Of a stretch of DNA of 44,817 nt, positions 9,736-19,233 are shown piece by piece; position 1 is the first letter of the stretch; the number at the start of each line of letters is the position of its first letter. Source of the DNA: Parcubacteria group bacterium (GTDB lineage: Bacteria; Patescibacteriota; Minisyncoccia; UBA10092); the NCBI GenBank assembly GCA_016188835.1, contig JACPHB010000001.1, positions 1-44,817 on the forward strand, read 5' to 3'. The notes under the pieces were generated by a model that saw only the letters and a program-made list of their open reading frames with translations, searched no databases and was not told the origin of the DNA. The translations under genes and the position numbers were made by a program.

Positions 9736-9833
9736 ATAAAACAAATAGCCAAAATAAAATTCTAGGTGGGGGCGAGCCGCCCCGCCGCAGGCGGGGTGGG
9801 GCTAAGGAATTTTATTTTGGCTATTTGTTTTAT
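9736..9833. repeat. 98-bp element: perfect 27-bp inverted repeat around a GC-rich hairpin core
   Basis: ATAAAACAAATAGCCAAAATAAAATTC (9736-9762) and GAATTTTATTTTGGCTATTTGTTTTAT (9807-9833); core contains CCCCGCCGCAGGCGGGG. Confidence 0.9.
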
Positions 9834-9846
9834 AGTTATCTCAAAG

Positions 9847-9911
9847 TTATCCACAACTCCATATTTGCCTTAGTAGAAAAGGGGATATATAATTAAAAAC
9901 AGTTATCCACA
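9847..9911 (+). promoter_or_regulatory. Two TTATCCACA (DnaA-box-like) motifs
   Basis: TTATCCACA at 9847-9855 and 9903-9911 in an AT-rich intergenic region. Confidence 0.35.
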
Positions 9912-10067
9912 TTTAAATTGATAACATCTTGTATTTCGGCTTAATTCAGGGTTTTTTGACGGCTTAAATATTGGGGTTGCCCAGTAGAAAATTAGATGCT
10001 ATTATGGATGTGGAATAACAAATTAAAAACCGTGATACTTTTTAAAAATCGTTTTGTCATATTTGCT

Positions 10068-10228
10068 ATTGACCCATTCGATTACGCTCAGGGTCAACCC
10101 CGAGTTTGTCGAGGGGTTGACTGCTGACAGGCGATTTTGGTATTATGGATTTTTGTGCAGTTCAGGGCTTGACCATTCAACTTAGTTCAGGTCAATCCTG
10201 AGTCCGTTGAACGGATTGAACATTGACA
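10068..10228. repeat. Two diverged copies of a ~60-bp compound palindromic repeat
   Basis: 10068-10130 ATTGACCCATTCGATTACGCTCAGGGTCAACCCCGAGTTTGTCGAGGGGTTGACTGCTGACAG and 10168-10228 CTTGACCATTCAACTTAGTTCAGGTCAATCCTGAGTCCGTTGAACGGATTGAACATTGACA. Confidence 0.7.
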
Positions 10229-10356
10229 ATTTAAATGTAAAGAAAATCTTATTTTGATTTTGACTTGTCTTAACAACTTATTTAAGTTAACTTATTAAAA
10301 AAGAAATCGGAATTATTACTAAAATTATTATTAATTATTAGAAAAAAGAAAATTAT

Positions 10357-10399
10357 CCGCCAAAGGCGAGACCTCGCCAAAGGCGGGAAATTAAGGAGA
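10357..10399 (+). promoter_or_regulatory. 5' leader hairpin(s) plus strong Shine-Dalgarno of the S-layer-like gene
   Basis: CCGCCAAAGGCGAGACCTCGCCAAAGGCGG then AAGGAGA at 10393-10399, 8 nt before ATG 10408. Confidence 0.6.
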
Positions 10400-10407
10400 A
10401 AACAATT

Positions 10408-13400
10408 ATGTTTAATGTATTAAAACGAGAAGCGTTGCCGATCGGGCTCATACTTTTGGGCGCGGTTTTGGCGATGACTCTTAGTTTAGCAGTGCCGAAA
10501 GCTGGCGCCGTTACGATTGATGAATTAATGGCCCAGATTAATGCATTGCAAGCTCAGTTGCAACAGTTGCAAGGCCAGCAAGCTGGCGGCGCGACTGCTT
10601 GCACTTTCACTCGTTCGCTCTACATGGGTGTTTCCAGTGGCGCGGATGTAAAATGTTTGCAACAGTATCTAAACAGCACTGCCTACAAAGTAGCTTCAAC
10701 AGGCGCTGGTTCGCCGGGCAGTGAAACTATGTTTTATGGTTCGTTGACTAAAGCGGCTGTTGCCAAGTGGCAAGCGGCTAATAATGTTAGCCCAGCTGTC
10801 GGTTACTTTGGTCCTATTTCACAAGCAAAGTATTCTGCTGTAGCCGGCACAACCGGCGGTGGCGGCGGAGTTGTAACTCCTCCTCCAGCGGCAGGTGGTC
10901 TTAGCGTTGGCTTATCGGCCTCTACCCAAGCGGCAAGAACGATTGTTGCCGGCGCGGCCAATATGTCTTTCGGCAAATTTACTTTCACTGCGGGCAGCGG
11001 CGATGTAACCGTTACCACTTTGAAATTCAAGAAATCAGGTATTTCTGCCGACGCGGAAGTTGGCAGTGCTTACCTATATGACGCTGATTCCGGCGATTAT
11101 CTCGCGCAGTATTCCGGCCTTGGTTCCGGTGTTTTAACGTTCACTAATTCTTCAGGATTGTTTACCGTTAAAGCCGGCCAGACCAGAAATGTTGATCTCC
11201 GCTTAGATGTTTCTTCATCGGCTTCCAATAACCACACAATGGCTTGGAGCTTAGATGCGGCAGCCGATGTAACCTCAAACGCCACAAGCGTTTCCGGTTC
11301 ATTCCCGTCAACTACCAATGCAATGACCTTTGTTACGGTTTCTGACCCGGCAATTGCTACCTTGACTGCGACTACGGTTGCTACCGGCGATTCGGTCAAT
11401 GCCGGGACAACCGGTTACTTGGCCGGTTCGTTCACTTTGAAAGCGTCAAACAGCTCGGTTTTGCTTGACAGAATTGTTGTAACCCAAAACGGTTCAATGA
11501 TTTCCTCAACCGATGTTGCCAATGTTAAATTGGTAACCACCGGCGGACAGCAAATTGGCGCGGTATTACCGAACTTAGCTTCCGATGGCAAGGGCACATT
11601 TGTAATGTCTCCGGCCTATGAAATTCCTTCCGGCCAAACCATTCAGGTTAATGTTTACGCCGACGTTCTCGCGGGCGTTAACAGGACGATGAAATTCAAC
11701 CTTTTAAACCTTCGCGATGTTCAGGCGCGGGACAAGACCTACAACATTGGCGTCAACCCGTCTGCTTCGGTGGCGATGACTCAAAGCACCATTCAGGCCG
11801 GCACCTTAACATTGACGCTTGACCCATCAAGCCCGACAGGCAATGTTGCTCCGGGCCAGACCAATGTTACTGTTGGTAAATTCAAAATGACGTCTTACGG
11901 CGAACAGGTTAAACTTTTGTTTATTCCGTTTAAACTAGTTACCGGCGGCGGCACTACCGACTTCTCTAATGAAGTTGACAATGTCTACTTAGTTGACGAC
12001 GCGGGCAATCAAATCGGCACTACCATTACTTCTCCCGACGCTTCTGTCGCGGTATCAGGAAGTTGGACCGATGGCGACTCAACGGCCGCGACTTTTGGTA
12101 CCTCGTCTTCAAACATCAACTATCTAATTCCGGCCAACACGACCAGAATCTTGAGCTTGAAACTTGATGTCGTATCAACCGCTACCAGCACCATAACGGG
12201 TAGTTTGACTGCCGGTACATCCAACTATCAAGGCCAGATTTCTCTTTCAACCGGCGGAACAACGGCGGTAACTGCCAATGCTTTGACTGTTACTTCCAAT
12301 CCGTTCCAGGGTAAACTTAATACCGCTATCGGCGCGACCGGCAATAATTTGGTGAAAGGACAGAACAATGCCAAGATCGGCTCCTGGGTGCTCTCGGCTT
12401 CATCGGCTGAAGGTGTTAATGTCTCAACTATTACTTGGGTGGCGTCCGGAACTTTCCCGTTTGCCAACCTTATGGCTAAGGTAAACGGTGTTCAGTTCGG
12501 AAATGTTGACGGCTCAATAACAGCCGGCGACACCGAGACCTTTGCGGGCGCTTCTCCGGCGATGATTCCAGCTGGTGGCAATATTACTCTTGACCTTTAT
12601 GCCGATGTGCTTTCAACGGCGACCAATCTTGGAAATTCCTACTACGCTAAACTAACTGCGGCTTCGGCTGTTGGAAATACCACTGCGACCACCCAGACCT
12701 TGAAAGATACCGGTGGCACCGCGATTACTTCTTCTGCTGCTGTTAATGGACAGTCCTACACTATAAATACCGCTGGTCCAACAATTACCGTTGACAATGA
12801 CTCTTCAAGCCCGGCCGCATATCAAGTGGCTATGGGCAAAACCGGTCAGACACTAGGTATCTGGAAAATCAACGGTGGCACGACTGAAGACACCAACATT
12901 ACTGAGCTCTCCATTAAAGACAAAGTTGGCGCTTCCGGAAACAAAGCCAGCTTTAATAACCTGCAGTGGTACAAGAGCGGTGTCGCATTTGGTCCAGTTG
13001 TAACTGCCGCTACGGCATCCGGTACTTCCGGATCTGAAACCGGCTGGGCTTACACCTTTACCTTCGGTACTCCGCTTGTTGTTCCTCAAAACAGCGGTGT
13101 TGCGCTTGAGTTAAGAGGCGATGTTTCATCGTTTGCCTCGGGCGGCGCGACTTCCAATTCTACGCACACCTTCACCTTCAACGCCGATGACACTTATCTA
13201 ACGGCAAGAGGCGCTGGTTCAAGCTTAGATTCTGCTGTTACGGATTCGGCCGGAACCTACTTGGGTTCAGCCACGACAACTAATACGTTTGCCGGTAATG
13301 CCGGAACAACGACAGATGTTAATGCGGTTACTGTTGCGAGAACCAAACTTACCGTTACTTCTGACCCGACAGGTATTACCACCACAGGTCACCCGGCAAG

Positions 13401-13896
13401 CTCGGCTGACGTAATGGCGGTATTCGTCTTTACGGCTGACCCGGCTTACGATGTAACGATTAACACCGTTACCTTGAAACTTGCCGGTTCAACCTTGTCA
13501 TCCATTGTGGTTCAGTTGATTGATGCCGATACCGGTTCAGCTTGGGGCAGCACTGGTTCTATGGATTACAACCAGACGGATAACCAAGGCGCGTCCACTT
13601 CGGTTGCATTCTTCCCGGCTTACACTTTAAGCGCGGGGGCGACCAAGAGAGTTAAAGTTCAGGCCGATACGACTGGTAGTACCGATGTATCCGATGTAGC
13701 ATTTACCGCGACCACTGGTTCAACTAATGGTACGTTGGCTCAATGGTATATTGACAACGATACTGCAGCTGATATGGGTGATTACGCGGCATTAAACGCG
13801 CTATGTTGGGGTGACGGCACAACTGCCTGCTCTACATCCGGATTCAACCTTGAATCCAAGGTGCTTCCGATCTACGGTCCGTCAGTTCGCTACTAA
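10408..13896 (+). CDS. S-layer-like surface protein: signal/TM, peptidoglycan-binding domain, tandem Ig-like domains
   Basis: Hydrophobic N-terminus, coiled coil INALQAQLQQLQGQQ, PG_binding_1-like SSGADVKCLQQYLNST...YGSLTKAAVAKWQAANNVSPAVGYFGPISQAKY, repeated xLxLDVxSxA motifs; strong SD. Confidence 0.85.
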   Translation: MFNVLKREALPIGLILLGAVLAMTLSLAVPKAGAVTIDELMAQINALQAQLQQLQGQQAGGATACTFTRSLYMGVSSGADVKCLQQYLNSTAYKVASTGAGSPGSETMFYGSLTKAAVAKWQAANNVSPAVGYFGPISQAKYSAVAGTTGGGGGVVTPPPAAGGLSVGLSASTQAARTIVAGAANMSFGKFTFTAGSGDVTVTTLKFKKSGISADAEVGSAYLYDADSGDYLAQYSGLGSGVLTFTNSSGLFTVKAGQTRNVDLRLDVSSSASNNHTMAWSLDAAADVTSNATSVSGSFPSTTNAMTFVTVSDPAIATLTATTVATGDSVNAGTTGYLAGSFTLKASNSSVLLDRIVVTQNGSMISSTDVANVKLVTTGGQQIGAVLPNLASDGKGTFVMSPAYEIPSGQTIQVNVYADVLAGVNRTMKFNLLNLRDVQARDKTYNIGVNPSASVAMTQSTIQAGTLTLTLDPSSPTGNVAPGQTNVTVGKFKMTSYGEQVKLLFIPFKLVTGGGTTDFSNEVDNVYLVDDAGNQIGTTITSPDASVAVSGSWTDGDSTAATFGTSSSNINYLIPANTTRILSLKLDVVSTATSTITGSLTAGTSNYQGQISLSTGGTTAVTANALTVTSNPFQGKLNTAIGATGNNLVKGQNNAKIGSWVLSASSAEGVNVSTITWVASGTFPFANLMAKVNGVQFGNVDGSITAGDTETFAGASPAMIPAGGNITLDLYADVLSTATNLGNSYYAKLTAASAVGNTTATTQTLKDTGGTAITSSAAVNGQSYTINTAGPTITVDNDSSSPAAYQVAMGKTGQTLGIWKINGGTTEDTNITELSIKDKVGASGNKASFNNLQWYKSGVAFGPVVTAATASGTSGSETGWAYTFTFGTPLVVPQNSGVALELRGDVSSFASGGATSNSTHTFTFNADDTYLTARGAGSSLDSAVTDSAGTYLGSATTTNTFAGNAGTTTDVNAVTVARTKLTVTSDPTGITTTGHPASSADVMAVFVFTADPAYDVTINTVTLKLAGSTLSSIVVQLIDADTGSAWGSTGSMDYNQTDNQGASTSVAFFPAYTLSAGATKRVKVQADTTGSTDVSDVAFTATTGSTNGTLAQWYIDNDTAADMGDYAALNALCWGDGTTACSTSGFNLESKVLPIYGPSVRY

Positions 13897-13940
13897 TATC
13901 TAAAACTGGTTTTCCTGCTTGTGACTGGAAAATCATGTAA

Positions 13941-13973
13941 AACCAAAAACGCCCTTCGGGGCGTTTTTGGTTT
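13941..13973 (+). terminator. Rho-independent terminator
   Basis: AACCAAAAACGCCCTTCGGGGCGTTTTTGGTTT. Confidence 0.85.
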
Positions 13974-14019
13974 ATCCACATTTTATCCCCAAAACTATTG
14001 ATTTCGTAAATCAATAGTT
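13971..14019 (-). repeat. Family-1 extended element, reverse orientation
   Basis: TTTATCCACATTTTATCCCCAAAACTATTGATTTCGTAAATCAATAGTT. Confidence 0.85.
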
Positions 14020-14229
14020 ATTATGGCGGGGTCTTTATTTTTATGTTAATATTTTAGCCATGTCTAAAACCGAATTTTATTTAAATAAGATTGTCCATTA
14101 CGGTCTTTATGCGATTTTATTGACGCCTTTGATATTTTGGCCCCGGGCGCTTTATGCGTTTATGACGCCAAAATTTATTTTGTTTCAAGTGTTGGTGGAA
14201 ATTGTTTTTGCCGCCTGGCTCATCCTCAA

Positions 14230-14280
14230 AATAATTGATTTTCGAAATCAAAGATGCCCTGATTTCGGAAATCAATTATT
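14230..14280. repeat. Family-3 double palindrome, in-frame in ligase
   Basis: GATTTTCGAAATC-AAAGATGCCCT-GATTTCGGAAATC (14237-14273) with AATAATT flanks. Confidence 0.85.
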
Positions 14281-14638
14281 TTCTCGCAAAAATTATATCC
14301 TATTGGCATTATCGGGTTTTATAATCATTTCCTTTGTTTCCGCTATTTTTGGGGTTGATTTTTCAAGAAGTTTTTGGGGCATTGGAGCGAGAATGACCGG
14401 GTTATTCGCCGAACTTCATTTTTTTGCCTGGTTTTTGGTGCTTATAAACTATTTTAAAAGCAATGAAGAAAATTGGCGGCGATATTTAAATTTTTCTTTT
14501 TTTGTCGCTTTGGCAGTAGCAGCAACGGCTTTTTATCAAAATACCCAATGGGCGCTGGCGTGGGGTTCAACTATCTTTAACAATCCGACATTTGTCGCGC
14601 CATATTTAATTTTTCATTTTTTCTGGGGTTTGTATAAT

Positions 14639-14669
14639 GTTAGAAACCGAGTTTCCAACATTTCCAACA
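14639..14669 (+). repeat. Family-2 hairpin, in-frame in ligase
   Basis: GTTAGAAACCGAGTTTCCAACATTTCCAACA, matching copies near RAYT-2. Confidence 0.75.
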
Positions 14670-14877
14670 TTAATTCGTGGTTTTTTGGCGTTGGGTCAGT
14701 TTTTATTCTTTTTGTCATTCTTTTGGGACAGATTCGCGGCGCGATTTTAGGCCTATTAACAGGCATTTTGCTATTAGGTTTTTTTCTTATTTTCAGTGGC
14801 TTTACCACTCGCCGTTTTAAAATCGCACTATCGGCTGTATTTTTCTTAATTTTTATCGGACTTTTCGGTTTATGGAC

Positions 14878-14909
14878 TTTTCGCGACAGCCAATTTTCGC
14901 GACAGCCAA
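14878..14909 (+). repeat. 16-bp tandem duplication
   Basis: TTTTCGCGACAGCCAA at 14878-14893 and 14894-14909, identical. Confidence 0.97.
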
Positions 14910-15382
14910 ATTATCCAAAATATCAGTATATTAAAGCGCCTAACCCAGTTTTCTTTAATTGAAACAACGGCTCAAACCCGAATTTTGGCGTGGCAAACGG
15001 CTTTAAAAGGATTTGCCGATCGCCCGATATTGGGCGCGGGGCCGGAAAACTTCAATTATATTTTTAATGCTCATTATAATCCGAGCTTTTTAAAATTCGG
15101 CGGCGGCGGATTTGGCGAAACCTGGTTTGATAAACCGCATAACGCTTTTTTAGAGATCTTAACTGAAACCGGTATTGTCGGCGCTATTGCCTATGTTCTT
15201 GTTTTGGCGGCGATAGCGTTATCGCTGTATAAATTATGGAAAATTAATGGAAAATTTTTATCGGTTTTTTTGGCGAGCGCGTTTTTTTCCTATCTTGTAA
15301 CGGTATTTTTTTCTTTTGACAGTTTTGGCTCCTGGTTTGGATTATATTTGATGCTCGGTTTTCTTGCTTCACTTTATAATGC

Positions 15383-15462
15383 TAATAATAATGCGAATAA
15401 TATAGGTAATAAAATGCGAATGCCGCGAATTTCTAATTTATATTCGCAATTCGCATTATTAG
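15383..15462. repeat. Inverted-repeat insertion-like segment in ligase
   Basis: AATAATGCGAAT (15387-15398) ... ATTCGCATTATT (15449-15460), with nested ATGCGAAT/ATTCGCAT; encodes NANNNANNIGNKMRMPRISNLYSQFAL. Confidence 0.6.
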
Positions 15463-16218
15463 TAATTGTCGGTGGTTTATTAGTGTTATTATATGTGAAT
15501 TATGGAACGTGGCGCGCCAATGTAGCCGATGCCGACGCGTTGCGGATTTTTTCTCGCGATTCCACACAAAGCATTGTCTTATTTAAAAAATCTTTAAGCT
15601 ACTCAACGCCGTATAAATCGGAATATCAATTTGACTTGATTGCCTCGGTTGCCGGAGCGGTAGAAAAAGGAATACCTCTTCCAAATTTTGAAGACACAAT
15701 TAATTTTTCTCTCGGCGAAGCCGATAAAGCAGTGGCGGCTCATCCTAAAGATGCCGCTAAATACACCGATATGGCCAGAATTTACAATATTTTAGGAACA
15801 ATGGGGCGCGATCCGGAAATTTTGGCGCAAGCAGAGGATTTTGGAAGTAAATCTTTGGTATTAAGCCCGCAAAGACAAGAAACTCTATATTATCTCGCCA
15901 GAACCGCGTTACTGAAAAATGACGCTAAATCAGCTATAATTTGGGCAAAACAAGCGGTTTTAGCCGACCCGGATATAAAGCAAAGCCATTGGTATCTTGG
16001 CTTGGCTTATATCGCCAATAATCAGACGCAGGAGGGCATAACTGAAATTAAAAAAGCTATTGAGATGGGCTACAAGCCGCAAAGTGAGGCAGAAAAGTTC
16101 TTTATTAAAAATATCGGGCTATAAAAACGGTAATTACACTACGGAAATTTACTTGTATAATAAATATGCTATAGCTAAATTATTATACAAATCAAAATAA
16201 TTTCTTAAAATTAAAATA

Positions 16219-17415
16219 TTAAAACAATTCCTCGTTTTTTTTGACCATTTCTTCAATCCTGAATTTTTCTCTTATGGCAGTCAGGGCGTTTTGCGCCATC
16301 TTGTGCGCCAAGCTCGGATGAGTCAGTGTTTTTTCTATTGCCGCTGCTAAAGCATCAGGATCGGTTGGCTCAACTAAAAGGCCAGATTTTTCGTTTTCTA
16401 TCATTTCTGGGATGCCGGCAATGTTAGTCGCCACAATAGGTATTTCGGCGGCCATTGCTTCTAAAATTACCCACGGTTGGCCTTCTTTTACCGATGGCAA
16501 AACAAACAAATCAAAGGCCTTTAAATATTTATGCGCGTCAGGAATTGAACCAATAAGAAAAACATCATTTTCCAGTCCGTGATTTTTAATTAATTTTTCC
16601 AAATTTAATTTTTCTGGACCGTTGCCGATTATTATAAATTGCCAACTTGGTTGTGATTTTTTAATTCTTGCGGCCGCAAGAATTAAAAAATCCAGTCCCT
16701 TGTTTTTATAAAGATTAGCGATAGTACCGATTAAAATAAAATTTTCAATTTTCAATTTTAAATTTTCAATTTTAGATCCAATAAATTTTTTTACTTCTTC
16801 TTTAGATAGAAATTTTATTTCATTTAAATCAATGCCATTGTAGATGGTTATTATTTTTTCTGGTCTGGTGATTTTGTTTTTTATTGCCAATTGACGGTCA
16901 AATTCTGAATTTACAACAATAATATCCTTAAAGGGCGCGGAGATTTTTTCGGCCCAAAGATAAATTTTTTTGATAATTATGTTTCGCGGTTCTTTAAATG
17001 CCCAACCGCCAATTCGATAAATTATTTTTAGTTTTCTGTCCGCTTCGCCAAAGCTCCAGCTAGGCGAGCGCGAAAAAAACCTATAAAAACTTCCGGCAAT
17101 GGCGCCGGAAAAACCAGCTTCCGAGCTTAAAAGATAAATAACATCCGGTTTTGTTTTTATGATAATTCCCAAAATTTCAAAAAATGCCAAAAAGTTTTTA
17201 ATGCCCGGCATATTGGAAAAATTCCTGATTTTAACCGTTTTGATGTTTTTTACATTGAGTTTTCCGAATAATTCTCCTTTACCGGTCGGAGAATAGCCGG
17301 CAGCTACAGAAATATCGTACTTTTCTTGATTCAAATGCGTTACAAGTTCATATAAAAACCGCTGGGCGCCCCCCATTTCTGATTTAGTGATGATAAATAG
17401 TAATTTTTTTCGCAT
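16219..17415 (-). CDS. GT4 glycosyltransferase
   Basis: MRKKLLFIITKSEMGGAQRFLYEL...ILIGTIANLYKNKGLDFL...LPSVKEGQPWVILEAMAAEIPIVATNIAGIPEMI. Confidence 0.9.
   Translation of the reverse strand: MRKKLLFIITKSEMGGAQRFLYELVTHLNQEKYDISVAAGYSPTGKGELFGKLNVKNIKTVKIRNFSNMPGIKNFLAFFEILGIIIKTKPDVIYLLSSEAGFSGAIAGSFYRFFSRSPSWSFGEADRKLKIIYRIGGWAFKEPRNIIIKKIYLWAEKISAPFKDIIVVNSEFDRQLAIKNKITRPEKIITIYNGIDLNEIKFLSKEEVKKFIGSKIENLKLKIENFILIGTIANLYKNKGLDFLILAAARIKKSQPSWQFIIIGNGPEKLNLEKLIKNHGLENDVFLIGSIPDAHKYLKAFDLFVLPSVKEGQPWVILEAMAAEIPIVATNIAGIPEMIENEKSGLLVEPTDPDALAAAIEKTLTHPSLAHKMAQNALTAIREKFRIEEMVKKNEELF
16740..16774 (-). repeat. AATTGAAAATTTAAAATTG-type repeat in GT4 linker
   Basis: Encodes KIENLKLKIENF on the minus strand. 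Confidence 0.6.
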
Positions 17416-17475
17416 ATTAAAGCCAAAATATTGAGTTGACCCAATGTCAAATTTATTATATAGTTTATAACATAA

Positions 17476-18435
17476 ATGAGCGAATCGCAAAAGAAATTTG
17501 TTTTAATAATTACACCCCATATTAAAGGGGGGCCCTGGCAATGGGGCGTTGATTTGGTTTTTAATCTTAATAAAACCAAAGAATTCAAGGCGAAACATAT
17601 TTTTACTTTGAAAGATAAATTTTTAAGCTTTTTTGAATTTAAGCCGGATCTTATTCATACAACAAACCCATTGGCTTTTTCGTTTTTAATGAAGCCGCTG
17701 GTTTTGACAATCCATGGCAAAATCCACGGAAATTTTTGGAAATTTTTTTATTGGATTGGCTCTTGTCGCGCCTCGGCCGTTACGGTGCCTTCAGAATTTT
17801 TGAAAAATTTGCTTAATATTAAAAATGCCATAGTTATACCCAATGCCATTAATATTTCAAATTTTGACGAAGTTAAACCGGAAGAACGAGGTTTTTTTAA
17901 TATTCTAACTGTCACAAAATTTTGGTTTCCCGATAAAACTAGAGGGTTATTTGAGTTGGCTCAATTAATTTTTAATTTAGCCAAAGATTTCGATAAAAGA
18001 ATAAATTGGCGCATTGTCGGTTATGGGCCGCTTCTCGAAGATATTAAAAAATCCGTAATGTTGTTAGAAAGGCCAAAAAATTTAAGCGTTCAATGGTTTG
18101 GCCAAGATATTCCGAAAAAATATTTTTCTGATTCTGATATCTTCGCTTATTTTTCTTATGAAGACAATATGCCGATTGCTTTAATGGAAGCTATGGCTTC
18201 CGGCCTTCCGGTTGTTACCAATGAAGTTGGCGCAGTTGTGGAAATAATTGATTCCGGCAACGATGGTTTTATCGCGCAAAACAATCAAGATTATCAAAAT
18301 ATATTACTAAAATTGATGAGTGGCTTTAGTTTAAGACAAAACGTTGGTCTGGCGGCGAGAAAAAAAATTAAAGAAAAATTCAACTGGGAAGCGGTTTTCC
18401 CAAAATGGCTGGAATTATACGATAAATTTATATGA
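17476..18435 (+). CDS. GT4 glycosyltransferase
   Basis: FNILTVTKFWFPDKTRGLFEL...YFSYEDNMPIALMEAMASGLPVVTNEVGAVVEII. Confidence 0.85.
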   Translation: MSESQKKFVLIITPHIKGGPWQWGVDLVFNLNKTKEFKAKHIFTLKDKFLSFFEFKPDLIHTTNPLAFSFLMKPLVLTIHGKIHGNFWKFFYWIGSCRASAVTVPSEFLKNLLNIKNAIVIPNAINISNFDEVKPEERGFFNILTVTKFWFPDKTRGLFELAQLIFNLAKDFDKRINWRIVGYGPLLEDIKKSVMLLERPKNLSVQWFGQDIPKKYFSDSDIFAYFSYEDNMPIALMEAMASGLPVVTNEVGAVVEIIDSGNDGFIAQNNQDYQNILLKLMSGFSLRQNVGLAARKKIKEKFNWEAVFPKWLELYDKFI

Positions 18436-19187
18436 TTAAATTTTTTTTCAGATTAGACGATATCGCGCCCAATATGAATTGGGATAATTTTAATTTGGCG
18501 GTTGAAATATTAAAAAAAAATAATATCAAACCGCTTATCGCGGTAATTCCTGATGTTAGAGATCCGAAATTATTGAATTATCCGGCTAATTCTAATTTTT
18601 GGCCTATTATGAGAGAACTTAAAGGCAATGGCTGGATAATTGCTCAGCATGGATATCAGCATCTTGCTAGTGGCAGTGGCGGTATTTTACAAATACATAA
18701 AAGCGGAGAATTTGGAGGACTGGATTTTGAAAAGCAAGAAATTATGATAAGCGCTGGCCGGAAAATAATGGAGGCGCAAGCTATAATTCCCGATGTTTTT
18801 GTAGCGCCGCGCCATTCGCTTGATAAAAATACTCTTAAAGCGCTGAAACAAAATCATTTTCACTTTGTAAGCGATGGGATCGCTTTGTGGCCATTTAAAA
18901 AATGGGGCCTCATTTTGCTTCCTCAAATATTATGGCGGCCCAGAAAAGGCATGTTTGGCTTGGTAACGATTGCCCTTCACACCAATACAATGAGCATTAA
19001 TGATATTACAAATCTCGAAAAATTCATGGGGAAAAATCGTAAAAACATAGGCGATTTTTCGGAATTAATGGAATGGCATAAAAAAACTGGTTTTATCAAA
19101 AAGTTTTCATTATTTTTTATCAATAAAATTTTCAAAGTTTTTTGGTATTCGGTATTTTATTTAAAGTTTAAACTTTTTGCACTTTAA
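18432..19187 (+). CDS. DUF2334-like polysaccharide deacetylase
   Basis: FFFRLDDIAPNMNWDNF, PLIAVIPDVRDPKL, WIIAQHGYQH, FVAPRHSLDKNTL. Confidence 0.8.
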   Translation: MIKFFFRLDDIAPNMNWDNFNLAVEILKKNNIKPLIAVIPDVRDPKLLNYPANSNFWPIMRELKGNGWIIAQHGYQHLASGSGGILQIHKSGEFGGLDFEKQEIMISAGRKIMEAQAIIPDVFVAPRHSLDKNTLKALKQNHFHFVSDGIALWPFKKWGLILLPQILWRPRKGMFGLVTIALHTNTMSINDITNLEKFMGKNRKNIGDFSELMEWHKKTGFIKKFSLFFINKIFKVFWYSVFYLKFKLFAL

Positions 19188-19233
19188 ATATTAAGCATTA
19201 AATTTTAAACATTAAATCCAGAATATTAATCCT

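Larger units (their letters stand above)
14060..16124 (+). pseudogene. O-antigen ligase-like (Wzy_C) membrane protein with C-terminal TPR, split by a 16-bp tandem duplication
   Basis: ORFs 14060-14962 and 14985-16124; GxGPENFNYIFNAHYNP...DKPHNAFLEILTETGIVG motif; TPR-like tail. Removing one duplicated 16-mer joins the frames. Confidence 0.85.

Noticed and set aside
9552-9752. Minus-strand 66 aa ORF
   Set aside because: Overlaps the palindromic TTGCC array and one arm of the 27-bp inverted repeat; TTG start and no recognisable domain.
9847-9911. Replication origin suggested by TTATCCACA motifs
   Set aside because: Only two motifs, no dnaA/dnaN nearby. TTATCCACA-like motifs also occur at 2395, 3082, 13972, 20532 and 20543, the last three as part of family-1 elements. 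GC skew over the full genome would be decisive.
17041-17071. GC-rich repeat-like insertion encoding SPSWSFGEADRK in the GT4 at 16219-17415
   Set aside because: Looks out of place compositionally, but no second copy was found in the window, so not claimed as a repeat family.
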